A stretch of 64,000 nt of DNA from Apostichopus japonicus (lineage: Eukaryota; Echinodermata; Holothuroidea; Aspidochirotida; Stichopodidae). The stretch is from positions 8,258,501 to 8,322,500 of the forward strand of contig NC_092582.1 of the NCBI RefSeq assembly GCF_037975245.1. The letters run 5' to 3'. The position numbers and the translations under genes are program-made. Positions 25,001-32,749 of the stretch are shown here, in pieces (the stretch's first letter is position 1; every line of letters starts with the position of its first letter). Under the pieces are notes generated by a model. That model searched no databases. It saw only the letters and a program-made list of their open reading frames with translations, and was not told the origin of the DNA.

Positions 25001-28000
25001 TTGAAGAATCTTGCATAGACTGTGATTAACTTCACTTTGTTGTGCGTTTCTGTATGCTGCAGTGTTGGAATCTAACTGTAATAGTAATTATATACCATTT
25101 TTGCAATCCGTGTTATGGTCATTGCCAAAAGTTTGCATCATAGTTAAACTTGAAGGAAACAGGTACAGTATGATGTCATAGTTGCACACTAAATGTTTTG
25201 TTTTTCCTTTACTTTTCAAATTTTTTGTTTGTTTTGACCTTGGATGAATTGGCTAGAATTCAAATCCCTAAGGGGATGTGAAGTTAACAATAAACCAATG
25301 ACTAACATACCTAGAGTATTCACATTGAGTGGTAGCTCAATTGTTTGAAGTAGAAAATGTTGATGTCAAGTTTGAAACAAAATGCAAGGAACTTGTCAGT
25401 GTGATTCTATGACATAACACCTGTTTGCTTTAAGTTCACTTTTGTCACAATACTTGTCAGCTTGCAATGCTCTATCTGCAAAATGTAGGAATTGAATGCT
25501 AATGCCACTAGGAAGTTTAGAATCTTTCCTCATTTTCATCAGTCAAAAATAATGTATTAAAAGGTTGCAATAGTGCACAATTATACTAAAGTGTTGTATT
25601 GATCTCTTCTAGCTATCATGCTGCGATCGCCTTGAGCCCTGTGAGCCCAGCCGAGGTATCAGAGACAAGCATCATGTTCACAATAAGTCGGTGTTTCAGG
25701 CTCGGTGATGCTGTCTTGAAGGCACGTAAGGAGCAAAGGGATACCGTAAAGGCTATCTGTGATTACGAAAATGGCATTCATCTCATCTCCGGAAAGGTGA
25801 GTGCTTTGAGGGTTATAACCTATTAACATTGTTACTTCGTGAGACATTTCTTCCGAAGATTTCAGGGAATATTTTCACTTATGAAAAACAAATGATACCA
25901 GACAGAATCGGCTTGATTCTGTTGCTGACTGTTTGACGATGCTTTCTCTTCAATTTCAGTTGATATGGTAGATGTGATCGTTAGATAATTCGAATTCGAA
26001 AATTCTCATGCCAAAATGAGACCAAACTCTTTGAATTCTGGCGAATAAGAGGAAGAGTAAGGTGGGTGGCCAGTTGGGGTATGGTAGAATTTGCCAGAAT
26101 GGGACTAGTAGGCTAGATAAGAGGGGGCGCTGTGTAAGCATGAGATAGGTAGAGGAGTGAAGTAGACCCTATTAACATTGTTACTTGGTGAAACATTTCT
26201 TTAAAATGAATAATCTTACAAGTGCACATGAGAGATTATTTGTGGACCTGCTGCGTTCATTGTTTATTTAAGTCATGAAAAATCTGGCGATAATAAGTGC
26301 TAAGTTTCGTAAATGTTGCGGCTTGAATTCTGTGATATAATTCATGGTGTACCGAATTTGGGTATACTTTGACATTTAACTACCAATTTTTTCACTTTCA
26401 TGAAACAATCCCCTTAGTTGAAAATGAAATTTCAAGAAGATGAAAAGGGAGATTGGAATTTAAACTATTTTGTTTCTGTCTTTGTTTATTTCTTTTACTG
26501 ACTTTGACAAATTGCTGATGTGAGTAGGGACACCTTGGCCGGTTTTGATCGTGGATTTGCAGTTATTGGAGGCACCGGCAAATTTGCTGGCCAAGAAGTT
26601 ATCGTGGAATTTCAAAACGAGAATGTTAAGGCAACTAAGAGGACCAATGGAGTGGAAAAGGTATTCAAGGCTTCTTTTAACTTAATAATAGCTTAGGGGG
26701 GCCTTTAATTGTTAGCTTAAATGTGTAATATCTGTAACCAGAAATTGCCAAGGTTTTTTTCTTCTTTTCTTTCTTCTTTGTACTTTATTGCTTTGCTATG
26801 ATTTTATAGGAAACTGAAGAAATATATATGTACCTGGACGGAGTACCAGATGGAACTTTTGAAGTGGTCCTTTTAAGATATAGTTTGCAAAGTTTCTAAA
26901 ATGAGCAATTTCTCCTCAACTGAACATAAGTCACTTGACAGTAGACTTACTTGTAGTACAAAGTACAACAGGATGGATACATGGATACAAGTACAAACTC
27001 CCCTTGGTCTTGGTACAAGTATGAGTACAGGCTCTTAGTATACGTTAAGTTTAAGTACCGAACCTTACATTGGAATCAGCAACAATCACGAAATGCCCCA
27101 AGGAAAAGTATTCATTCCATTTAGAAACTTGTACAAATCCATGTGGGCAAAATATTTTTTGAGTAGAATTAATTTCCTTTGAAGTGATGGATAGTTTCTC
27201 CTGATCAGATCACTTTTGTCGTATCTCTCTGACATATATACTGTAATACTGTATATATTACTTTACATTAAGAGCCATTGAATGCCTTGACATGATCATT
27301 GTTATAAAATCTATATTTTCTTTTCCATCTTCATCTTGTGTGAATTTTTCTTGTCAGGCTTTAGTCACCACTCCAGATCTGATTACAATAGTAGACTCTG
27401 CCATGGGTACATCAATCAGTACCGAGGATGTCCGGTATGGACTTCGAGTTGCAGTCATTGCATTTGCATCAGCGCCACAGTTGAGAACAGAGGCTGCCTT
27501 GAAAATTGTCGGACCCAGGGCATTCAACTATGATCTGGATTTTAATCCCATTGGAGAATACAGCTTTTGTGACCCAATTCCTACTCTTCCTTAGTATTGT
27601 AAAAGAATTACTTCACACAAAAGGGTAAACAAATTGCAACATATCATTGCTTTTATAGGTTTCTGCTAGGTAGTTGTGTAGATATCCTCAGCAGAGATAC
27701 AGGGGTTCCTGACAATCACCTTTAGTACAGCAGCTTTCAGTTAATCACCTCAATCATTCAATATAGACTATATTTGTCATTCTTTGTATAAATATTATCT
27801 GTTACAATGGCTGAAATGAAGTTGAATCTAATTGAATTGAAATTGAAGATCTAATGATATGCTGCTATCAAATACTTTACAGGTGTAGAATTAGGGGGTT
27901 CACTGTACCAGGGCGCCAGGAACGGTCGCCTATGTATATTAAAGTGTTTTATGTCACTTCTGAACAAATTATTTCTTCAAAGTTCACACATATGTCCAGT

Positions 28001-30909
28001 TCAATACTAGATCTACTGTATTATGGTTCATTTGCTCTAATCTTATATTTATAGCATTGTATCAAGTGGACTTTACAGGTACTATGAAGTAAGGGTGAAA
28101 GGCTGTAGCTCTCACTCTTTGAAAAGGAACCCCTGAAACTCTAGCTATGCCAGTGTTTGATACTGTCAGTCTCCGAATATCTAAGCAGACGCATACATGC
28201 CCTGCTGTTCCTATTAAAACCAAAGGCAATTTCTAACTTGCCCTAAAAAGAAGCCTTGCTCCCCCCCCCCCCCCGGATCCTTAATTGCAGCCCTGAACTA
28301 TAGGCCTAACCCACGATTTTGAATGAATATTGTTAGAGTCAGAAATACAACAACTTGTCACTAGTTTAATAACAGGGTAGGACATCCTCTTGTCCAAGTG
28401 TATTTTAACTGCCTGTGATATGATGGTGTGCTGTATATATAACATGTTTTACTCAACTCATCTCATGTACAGTTTGCGTGCCTTTAGGTACTCATGAATA
28501 TGTATCAGTATCATATGAATATGTATCATACTGTCTTCTATTTTGATTCTACCTGTATGTTAGTTAGAAGTGGAAAGAATAGGAAATAATATTAAAAGCA
28601 CATTTCAATATTTAGCAGATTTTAATACTGAATACCTTGAAAACCAGAATAGATACATCGGTATAATCAAATGTTACTTCTTTCTTGGTTTTCTTAGCTG
28701 CATTGTACAGGGATGTGCTCACACCGGGCGGCTGCGCCCAGCAGTTTTGAATGCCGCCCAGCACAAACAGTATTTTAAACATTTCCACCCAGCTCTTTTT
28801 TTGATATTTTAATTTTTTATACCATAACCATAATCTGGGAGAATACATGGCACAGAATAGGAAAAATAGCACTACCTAAGTATACTTCATGTGCAAAATT
28901 TGTCCAGTGGGGAGGGGATACCCCACCCACGAGATCCCTCTCCCAGGGTGTGGATCACAATACCGCACAATCTGCCCGGCACTCAAATATTCCTGAGCAC
29001 ATCCCTGGTACAACGAATGAAATGAAAATAATTGAACTTCTTACCCAGATGGTTTGTTCCAAAGGTCAGCTCAAATCCATCTTCAGTGTGGTTTACTGTG
29101 GTGTCCCTAAAATCACATGCAAGGCCTGCATTGTTAATGAGGACATGTAAAGGCTTTCCGGTGTCATGGAATGCATCTACGAATTCATGAATGGACTTTA
29201 GAGAGGCAAGATCCAGCTGCAGTAATAAAATGCAAATGTTAAAGATGATAGCCAGACTAGTCAAATACTACAGTATGAAGTGGTATATACTTTGCTGTGC
29301 ACTATGCTAATATTGCACACCAGTCATATAGAAACATCGAATCAGAAGTCATTTGGTCTTCAAATGTCACAAATTCAGTTTTTATCCGAAGTCAGATCCA
29401 CATTTCTATATAATACTTTATAAATTTTTTTTGAACGTTCATTATTATCTTAATCTCATAAACTTTTATGTCTTAACCTGTATTTTTTATGTTCTGTATA
29501 TTGCTATGTTTTTATCCTATTTATAAATTTCTCTGTAAATTTATACTGGAGTAAAGAAATGGTATGAAAAAAATGGAAATTATCATACAATCCCAAAGAT
29601 TTTAGATGATGTGTAAATTAAGGACCATGATACAGAAATAGTATACAAAATGATTGTGGAGTACATACAGTATGTGGAACAAAACTATATACACAATGTG
29701 GTACTCCATAACTGTTTGCCTAAGTGTAACATTAATTGAGTTCTAAAAATAATTCTCAATTACCCCTCCACTCCTCCCCCCCACCCCTCCAAAGAAAAAG
29801 AAAAGGTTTCATGTGTGTGGTTAGTTAACTAAGTCAAATAAAGGCCAGTTAATATTACATTCGGAATACAAATTACATTAAATGATTTAATGAATACAAA
29901 AATATCAGGTACAAAGCCAATTAGCTGAGATGTGAGGATTCAATGAGGCAATCTCGTCAGCTATGTTTGACACCATAGTACATTAGGAGCTCTGCCTTGT
30001 CTAACTAATCTTTCCTAACAGTTTCAATAGAAATATGAAACAATATGTTTTGGAGGGTGGGGGTGGGGGATTTACTGAAACCTTTTTCTGGATGGAAGCT
30101 CAGATCCTACTAAAATATTCTAAGACAAGTTAAGGGATTATTTTCTCCTCTTGACTTACAAAAGTAAATACGGCTGTAAGTGGAAAAAGCTTGTTGCAGT
30201 TTGTACAAGGGTAACCATTATGTCTAGCATTATGCTGATGACCCCTAAAACTATACTTGGAGCTGCAACTTTGGTGTGACTTTGACCAAGCTGGCACATA
30301 ATATTCATAGATAAAAATTTAACTATTTTCACTTTATTTTAAATATTAAAGAGATCTATCTACAGTGTGTAGTTACAATCACTTTGTTGCTCCTATTTAA
30401 AGCGTTAATTAAATGTTTTATCCAGAACAGTAAAATTTCCAAATGTTTTGTCCAATAAATCTGATAAATATTGTTCTGTTTTTCACTTTGCAAATTACCT
30501 TCTGTTGTAATTTTCATCCTTCCTGGTGCAACTTTGGTGGACAGTAAAGGTTTACACATACCCATAGTCTTTTTTACTTAAGATTGTAGCAAATTCAAGT
30601 ACAAATTGATGCAGTTTTTAAGTTTTCAGTCATGAAGAGTTTTCTATAAATTAGTATAGGGTTAGAAGTTTGTATAATATTCCTTGGTTACCATATATTG
30701 AATTATCTCAACTAAACACTGACCTTCATGAACGATGCAGACACATCTGGAACTTTTGACTTCAGCTTCTCTACTGCCTCATTTCCTTTGGCTTCATTCC
30801 GGCAGGCAAGAATCAGATCAAAACCACCAGCCTGGGCTAGCATTTCTGTGGCTCTGTAACCAATACCAGCATTGGCTCCTGTGATTATGACAGTCTCCAT
30901 CGTGGTCAT
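537..30909 (-). CDS. Short-chain dehydrogenase/reductase, RDH11-14/WWOX-like (6 exons)
   Basis: Exons in transcript order, minus strand: 30724-30909, 29045-29216, 5380-5508, 4861-5028, 3525-3674 and 537-676. All junctions are GT-AG and the phases match, giving 945 bp and 314 residues, a usual SDR length. Visible motifs are the cofactor loop TGANAGIG (residues 10-17), NNAG (90-93), the catalytic serine region VVIVSSE (about 144-150) and the active-site YGNSK (Tyr188, Lys192). The end of exon 2 plus exon 3 gives [13 protein letters not shown], typical of retinol dehydrogenase/WWOX-type SDRs, which oxidise or reduce retinoids, steroids or other carbonyls with NAD(P)(H). The N-terminal membrane segment of vertebrate RDH11-14 is absent, because the Rossmann fold starts within 10 residues of the first Met; a cytosolic enzyme is therefore possible. 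Substrate is unknown. Intron 2 is about 23.5 kb and holds a whole antisense gene. The first ATG at 30907-30909 was chosen because it precedes the Rossmann motif and fits the family start. Confidence 0.85.
981..1059. repeat. (AT)n microsatellite, interrupted
   Basis: There is a pure AT run at 981-1018 and a second at 1041-1059, ending at the left terminus of the 2.2-kb element. AT repeats resume right after that element at 3244-3260, so the element seems to have inserted into this microsatellite. Confidence 0.9.
1060..3243. mobile_element. Non-autonomous TIR DNA transposon, 2.2 kb, copy 1
   Basis: The left end reads CAGGCGCGTATCCAGG. The right end is its near inverse, CCTGGATACGCACCTG, so both ends share an inverted terminal repeat of about 16 bp like those of hAT elements. 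A near-identical copy lies at 7591-9790 in the same orientation with different flanks, which defines the element boundaries. The inside holds several imperfect copies of a module of about 90 bp (about 1110, 1815, 2529 and a half copy at 2636), a G-tract and a long pyrimidine tract. No transposase-like reading frame is visible. The longest shared frame (2217-2438) is about 73 codons and has no family I recognise. It sits in the last SDR intron. Confidence 0.85.
3042..3198. repeat. Polypyrimidine tract inside the 2.2-kb element
   Basis: About 155 bp are almost wholly C and T on the plus strand, with TCTTT and TCCTCC motifs. The same tract occurs at 9588-9742 in copy 2. The serine/phenylalanine-rich and lysine/glutamate-rich open frames here are artefacts of this composition. 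Confidence 0.85.
3748..3826. repeat. Single arm of a fold-back repeat
   Basis: A sequence of about 75 bp contains AAGTAAGTTGGCCTGACG and CGATCCTAGCAGGAT followed by CTTCGAAGGCTAAATGACA. The same sequence occurs twice, head to head, at 22309-22450. Its nature is unknown. Confidence 0.6.
3914..4375 (+). mobile_element. hAT-like MITE, family A, copy 1 (462 bp)
   Basis: The termini are CAAGGGCGGCGGAAGC and GGTTCCGCCGCCCTTG, inverted repeats of each other. The element is flanked on both sides by the identical 8-bp sequence CCTAGCTG (3906-3913 and 4376-4383), the target-site duplication expected of the hAT superfamily. There is no transposase frame. It carries one copy (about 4138-4225) of the 90-bp module that is repeated in the 2.2-kb element. 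It lies in SDR intron 4, between the exons at 3525-3674 and 4861-5028. Confidence 0.9.
5509..6498. other. Start of SDR intron 2, no gene seen
   Basis: AT-rich intronic sequence upstream, on the minus strand, of the third SDR exon. It contains a G-tract near 5901 preceded by CAGGGCGGCAACCACC (5872-5887), which resembles a hAT-type terminus but has no partner that I can find. Nothing else is recognised. Confidence 0.5.
6499..6861 (+). mobile_element. hAT-like MITE, family C, copy 1 (363 bp)
   Basis: The ends are CAGTGGCGTAGGAAGG and GGTTCCTACGCCCTTG, an imperfect inverted pair. The perfect 8-bp direct repeat AGCTATGA flanks it at 6491-6498 and 6862-6869. The interior is GC-rich at the ends and non-coding. 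A second copy in the opposite orientation is at 60679-61040. Its right flank abuts the coding end of the LINE fragment at 6864-7160, so it inserted into that older element. Confidence 0.9.
6864..7160 (-). pseudogene. Fragment of non-LTR retrotransposon reverse transcriptase, C-terminus
   Basis: The minus-strand frame carries the signature found at the extreme C-terminus of many CR1/L2/Jockey-like ORF2 proteins: [10 protein letters not shown] near the start, then [17 protein letters not shown] and a final FKDKL. Only about 90 codons remain, with no RT core or endonuclease, so this is a 5'-truncated dead insertion. The frame ends at 6864-6866 next to the target duplication of a MITE, which separates it from its former 3' tail. 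Clade assignment is uncertain. Confidence 0.75.
7161..7590. other. Intronic sequence, nothing recognised
   Basis: SDR intron 2 between the LINE fragment and the second 2.2-kb element. I see no exon-like frame and no repeat boundary. Confidence 0.5.
7591..9790. mobile_element. Non-autonomous TIR DNA transposon, 2.2 kb, copy 2
   Basis: This is the second copy of the element at 1060-3243, in the same orientation, beginning CAGGCGCGTATCCAGG and ending CCTGGATACGCACCTG. CATAT precedes the left end and follows the right end, suggesting a 5-bp target duplication rather than the 8 bp of classical hAT elements. The internal module recurs at about 7641, 8345, 9069 and 9172. The two copies differ by scattered substitutions and short indels, so both are non-coding and fairly young. 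A copy-2-specific GCGCGCTTCGCGCGC palindrome is at about 8879. Confidence 0.87.
9791..10939. other. SDR intron 2, no gene seen
   Basis: AT-rich sequence between two mobile elements. Short open frames near 10072-10296 (minus) and 10669-10890 (plus) have no recognisable domain or splice context, and I treat them as chance. Confidence 0.5.
10940..11319 (-). mobile_element. TTAA-target MITE, copy 1
   Basis: The element is bounded by TTAA at 10936-10939 and 11320-11323. The ends, read inward, are AGGGTGTGAAGACTCGCCC on the left and AGGCATTGAAGACTCGCCC on the right (reverse strand), imperfect TIRs. The TTAA duplication is typical of piggyBac-type transposition. It is in reverse orientation relative to the copies at 20134 and 45681. 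It carries a private 32-bp tandem duplication containing GTTAACTTTTTCAGAG near 11240-11300, which makes it longer than the others. Confidence 0.85.
11471..12117 (-). mobile_element. hAT-like MITE, family A, copy 2 (647 bp)
   Basis: The termini are CAAGGGCGGCGGAACC and CTTCCGCCGCCCTTG, with a perfect 8-bp target duplication CTTACTGC at 11463-11470 and 12118-12125. It is inverted relative to the copy at 3914-4375. Compared with that copy it has roughly 190 extra bases in the middle, whose edge (CCTGGCTACGCCCCTG, 11726-11741) is itself a typical hAT terminus. That suggests a longer ancestor or a nested insertion. It also carries the shared 90-bp module at about 11611-11697. Confidence 0.9.
12126..14305. 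other. Upstream region of the nested hydantoinase-like gene
   Basis: About 2.2 kb of SDR intron 2 that should hold the promoter of the plus-strand gene starting at 14306. I see no clear TATA box or CpG-rich block. A CCACCAG ends at 14290 just before the start codon and could be a 3' splice site for a non-coding first exon. Short C- and G-tracts occur near 12425 and 12734, and a 62-bp tandem repeat lies at 13515-13668. Confidence 0.4.
13515..13668. repeat. Tandem repeat, about 62-bp unit, 2.5 copies
   Basis: Three successive blocks share the order ..TATGTCTAGGGCTCTGAG, ATGG, then ATTTTCACCAAA. Copies begin near 13515, 13577 and 13638, the last being partial. It lies upstream of the nested gene, and no function is evident. 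Confidence 0.65.
14306..27594 (+). CDS. Hydantoinase/oxoprolinase-DUF917 fusion protein (16 exons, two lesions)
   Basis: Exons: 14306-14471, 14991-15322, 15680-15897, 16724-16806, 17330-17523, 17897-18112, 18634-18744, 19152-19310, 19851-20022, 21402-21617, 22602-22774, 23830-24044, 24717-24853, 25613-25796, 26511-26660 and 27358-27594. The phases fit throughout, giving 987 residues if one missing base at 21530/21531 is allowed for. Residues 1 to about 550 form a HyuA-type ATPase: [10 protein letters not shown] (7-16), NIGTTHF (63-69), a second phosphate loop [11 protein letters not shown] (274-284) and VGGG (414-417). Residues about 575-987 form DUF917: a Gly-rich loop, [25 protein letters not shown] (about 741-752) and [11 protein letters not shown]. 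The N-terminal family cleaves cyclic amides (hydantoins, 5-oxoproline) using ATP; the substrate here is unknown. Lesions: the one-base deletion leads to TAA at 21566-21568 (605 residues, ATPase half only), and the acceptor of exon 15 reads AA. It is either a recent pseudogene or the victim of sequence errors. It is nested antisense in SDR intron 2. Single-chain fusions of this kind I recall mainly from fungi and protists. Confidence 0.82.
18301..18315. repeat. G homopolymer tract
   Basis: A run of about 14 G lies in the intron after the sixth hydantoinase exon. Such G/C runs recur throughout the window (for example 11951, 34679, 44369, 54893, 54980 and 62029) and make nearby base counts less reliable. 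Confidence 0.8.
20071..20627 (+). repeat. Decayed tandem duplicate of hydantoinase exon 9, split by a MITE
   Basis: The segment 19882-20070 (most of exon 9, its donor site and about 50 bp of intron) is repeated directly after itself as 20071-20133 plus 20499-20627. A TTAA MITE lies between the halves. The copy has several substitutions, a 6-base deletion and a one-base deletion just before the donor, so it would not keep the frame. It also lacks the first 31 bases of exon 9 and a 3' splice site. Confidence 0.85.
20134..20498 (+). mobile_element. TTAA-target MITE, copy 2
   Basis: The ends are AGGCATTGAAGACTCGCCC and CAAGACTTCACACCCT, flanked by TTAA at 20130-20133 and 20499-20502. The uninterrupted original sequence is present in exon 9 (GAGGCCTTAATCAAAAGC), so the empty site and the TTAA duplication can be read directly. 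It is about 365 bp. The open frames at 20159-20618 belong to it and are not genes. Confidence 0.92.
21530..21531 (+). other. One-base deletion breaking the hydantoinase/DUF917 frame
   Basis: Upstream the frame reads ..SIGTAILGC. Downstream, one base out of register, it reads [16 protein letters not shown], which together make the conserved glycine-rich start of DUF917. The DNA TTGTGTGGCGGAGG needs one more base to encode Cys-Gly-Gly-Gly-Gly. The downstream frame is confirmed by correct phase into the next exon (22602). As it stands, translation stops at 21566-21568. Confidence 0.8.
22309..22450. repeat. Fold-back (inverted) repeat, arms about 65 bp
   Basis: The left arm begins AAGTAAGTTGGCCTGAT and the right arm ends AGGCCAACTTACTTT, its reverse complement. 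Both contain the CAGGATCTTCTTCAGAGGCT core, and only a few bases separate the arms near 22375. A single arm occurs at 3748-3826. It would form a long hairpin in the intron before hydantoinase exon 11. Confidence 0.8.
22784..23044 (+). mobile_element. tRNA-derived SINE, copy 1
   Basis: The head (22785-22849) looks like a tRNA: GGAGTG pairing with CACTCC, an A box TTAGCTCAGTGG and a B box GGTCCCGAGTTCGAGTC. A body of about 170 bp and an ATACATACATACA tail follow. A homologous copy is at 35726-35982 on the other strand. The insertion lies only 9 bp past the donor GT of hydantoinase exon 11 (22775). Confidence 0.88.
26509..26510 (+). other. Missing AG acceptor before hydantoinase exon 15
   Basis: Exon 14 ends in phase 0 at 25796 (ISGK). 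The family continuation, [15 protein letters not shown], begins exactly at 26511 in phase 0, but the two bases before it are AA, after a good pyrimidine tract. The nearest AGs downstream (26523-26524 and 26526-26527) give an immediate stop or a frameshift. Upstream AGs fail because an in-frame TGA sits at 26505-26507. Confidence 0.65.
27595..28707. other. 3' flank of the hydantoinase-like gene
   Basis: Sequence downstream of the stop at 27592-27594. No AATAAA is seen close by; a weaker TATAAA variant is at 27787-27792. A C-tract is at 28260-28275. No exon is recognised. Confidence 0.4.
28708..29007. mobile_element. Short TIR element with hAT-like termini
   Basis: The 14-bp sequence CAGGGATGTGCTCA at 28708 is matched by its exact reverse complement TGAGCACATCCCTG ending at 29007. 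The 300 bp between are non-coding. I could not find an 8-bp target duplication, so the family is provisional. It lies 37 bp from the donor side of SDR exon 2. Confidence 0.65.
29217..30723 (-). other. SDR intron 1, nothing recognised
   Basis: AT-rich intron between the first two SDR exons, with the donor GT at 30723-30722 and the acceptor CAG ending at 29217 on the minus strand. A C-rich run near 29763-29790 and a G-rich run near 30055 are the only notable patches. Confidence 0.6.
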
Positions 30910-31683
30910 AAACCTTCAACTTTGATCTGAGAATGATAAGATCTTCACTTTAAACAAGTGATTTAATGTGCTTTGAGATTTCAACAAAACATTTTGACAG
31001 CTGGTATTACATATCATTTTACTTAAAGCTATATGGATTGACCAAAACAGACATATTTGAATTACAAAAAGAATTATGTTCAACAATTCCTGGCCAACTT
31101 TTCTTCTATTTAAATTAAATTTTCTGATCTATTAAGTGTACCAGTATGAGATACATTAGAATTCTTTCCAAATTCATATTACCGATGATCTTACAAGTTT
31201 GTTCCATGATGAAAACTGACCCTTAAGGGTAGGCCTAAATGGCTATAAAAGGGCAATGTCTTCACTTCTGTATTTGAAAGACAATCTTTAACATTCCCTA
31301 TATGCAGAAAGATGAACTGGAAATGATCTTAATTGTCCATATCTTTTCCATATCACTTGAAATAAAACTTGACTTGTCAGGTCAATTCTAATGACTGCCT
31401 TCTTGGAGACATGCATGCAAGGACTCTTTTGCATGAATGCGAGAATTTGAGAAAAAAAAGCTGAATGATTTAAAACAGTTCATATGGTTACCATATTTCT
31501 TTTGTAAAAAATTGGGGCACTGCGTCTTGCGGAAGAGGTGTAAAGGCAGTGGTAGCCTTTGAAGAATTTGTAAATATCAACCCAACCTCAAGCCGCGCCC
31601 TCCTCCTCCCCAACCAGACATACTAACCAAATACTGTACCGTGTGGTACACGTTGTAGTACGTGGGGTCTCTACAAATTTACA

Positions 31684-31868
31684 ATGAATCAGAAAGGCGC
31701 TCCGAGCGATAGGCCTTTGCTAAAAGTAGTAAAACTAGTTAGGCCGTGTGTTATCGAACTTTTGGCCCACATTAATTTCGACTGTCGTGATTTACCTGAA
31801 GGTAGGCTCGAAACGGTGCCGCTTTTAGATACGATTCACACGAGATTGTCCTGCATCCGCCCCTATAG
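31684..31868 (+). CDS. Possible first exon, unrecognised
   Basis: An ATG at 31684 opens 61 codons of non-repetitive sequence with higher CpG density than its surroundings. It runs straight into a good donor, TATAG|GTAACAG, at 31868/31869. The peptide (including LLKVVKLVRPCVIELL and VPLLDTIHTR) matches no family I know. It could be a coding first exon of an unseen gene, a non-coding first exon of METTL13 (next coding exon at 35291), or chance. No downstream partner exon was identified. Confidence 0.25.
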
Positions 31869-32302
31869 GTAACAGTTAGGTAATAACTGTATTCACCGGT
31901 ACCTGTATTGGGTAATCAGCTGTGGCTTGTACACCATCGGCTCTCTGGGATACGATACCGATTTGAAGCTAGCAGGCATTAAGAGCAGACTCTAAGAGCA
32001 GACTGGCAACCAGTGGTTATACCTTATCGTTGTGCACGACTGACCTCTTTAGTTAGTACGAAGATATACTGTTAAATTGCGAAAGTTATGCCTGTAAATT
32101 CAAATATTGCGGGAATGACGATCTTGCTGGGTTTGCTCAGTGCTTTAGTTCTATCATTTAGCTATATGATTTCATCGATAGTTTGACTAGATTTCACCCA
32201 AAACGCAAAGAGTAATATTAAGTTCGGAGTAAAACTGCTCCAAGCGAAAAAAAATGCCCTGAACTTCACACAGCGTAGTTATATTGTACACTGTTAAAAG
32301 CA

Positions 32303-32332
32303 GGGAGTTGTTATGGAACAACTCCCTGGTTA
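32303..32332. repeat. Short palindrome, GGGAGTTGTT arms
   Basis: The arms GGGAGTTGTT and AACAACTCCC are separated by ATGG. Nearly the same sequence, in inverse orientation, is at 35051-35081, 2.7 kb away. A related design occurs at about 33508-33541. Confidence 0.6.
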
Positions 32333-32749
32333 AAAGGGAGCTACCAGAAACGTTCGAAACGTTTTTGTTCGAATTTAGCATGATTCGAATCTGAACTTGC
32401 GCTAGAATATTTATTGTCAATTTTTTAGACTTGCTTCCATTACCCGATTTATTCAATTTTGAAAAGAAAAATCCAACAGCTTGCTTGCGTGATAAATTGC
32501 CAGTAATCCAATGTGACCGCTGTTGTGGCACATCGTTGATGTGCTATAGTGTCATTATTGTCTGCTTTTTAGTAGGGTTGTTAATGTCTGTTGCTAATGG
32601 CTGCTAGCTCCAGACAGGTGTTTTCTGTAGCGATTGCATAATGTAAACAAACCACTTTGCCATAATGGTCTACGATCTTATTAGCAAAATACGCAAACAA
32701 GAACTAGCCTCATTTTGAAACAGTCGACCGCATTTTTAGCTCATACCAA

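Noticed and set aside
26810-26899. Possible extra hydantoinase exon after a TTTTATAG acceptor, 30 codons with stop
   Set aside because: The family alignment runs directly from the exon ending at 26660 to the one starting at 27358. Inclusion would truncate DUF917. It could be an alternative end but has no support.
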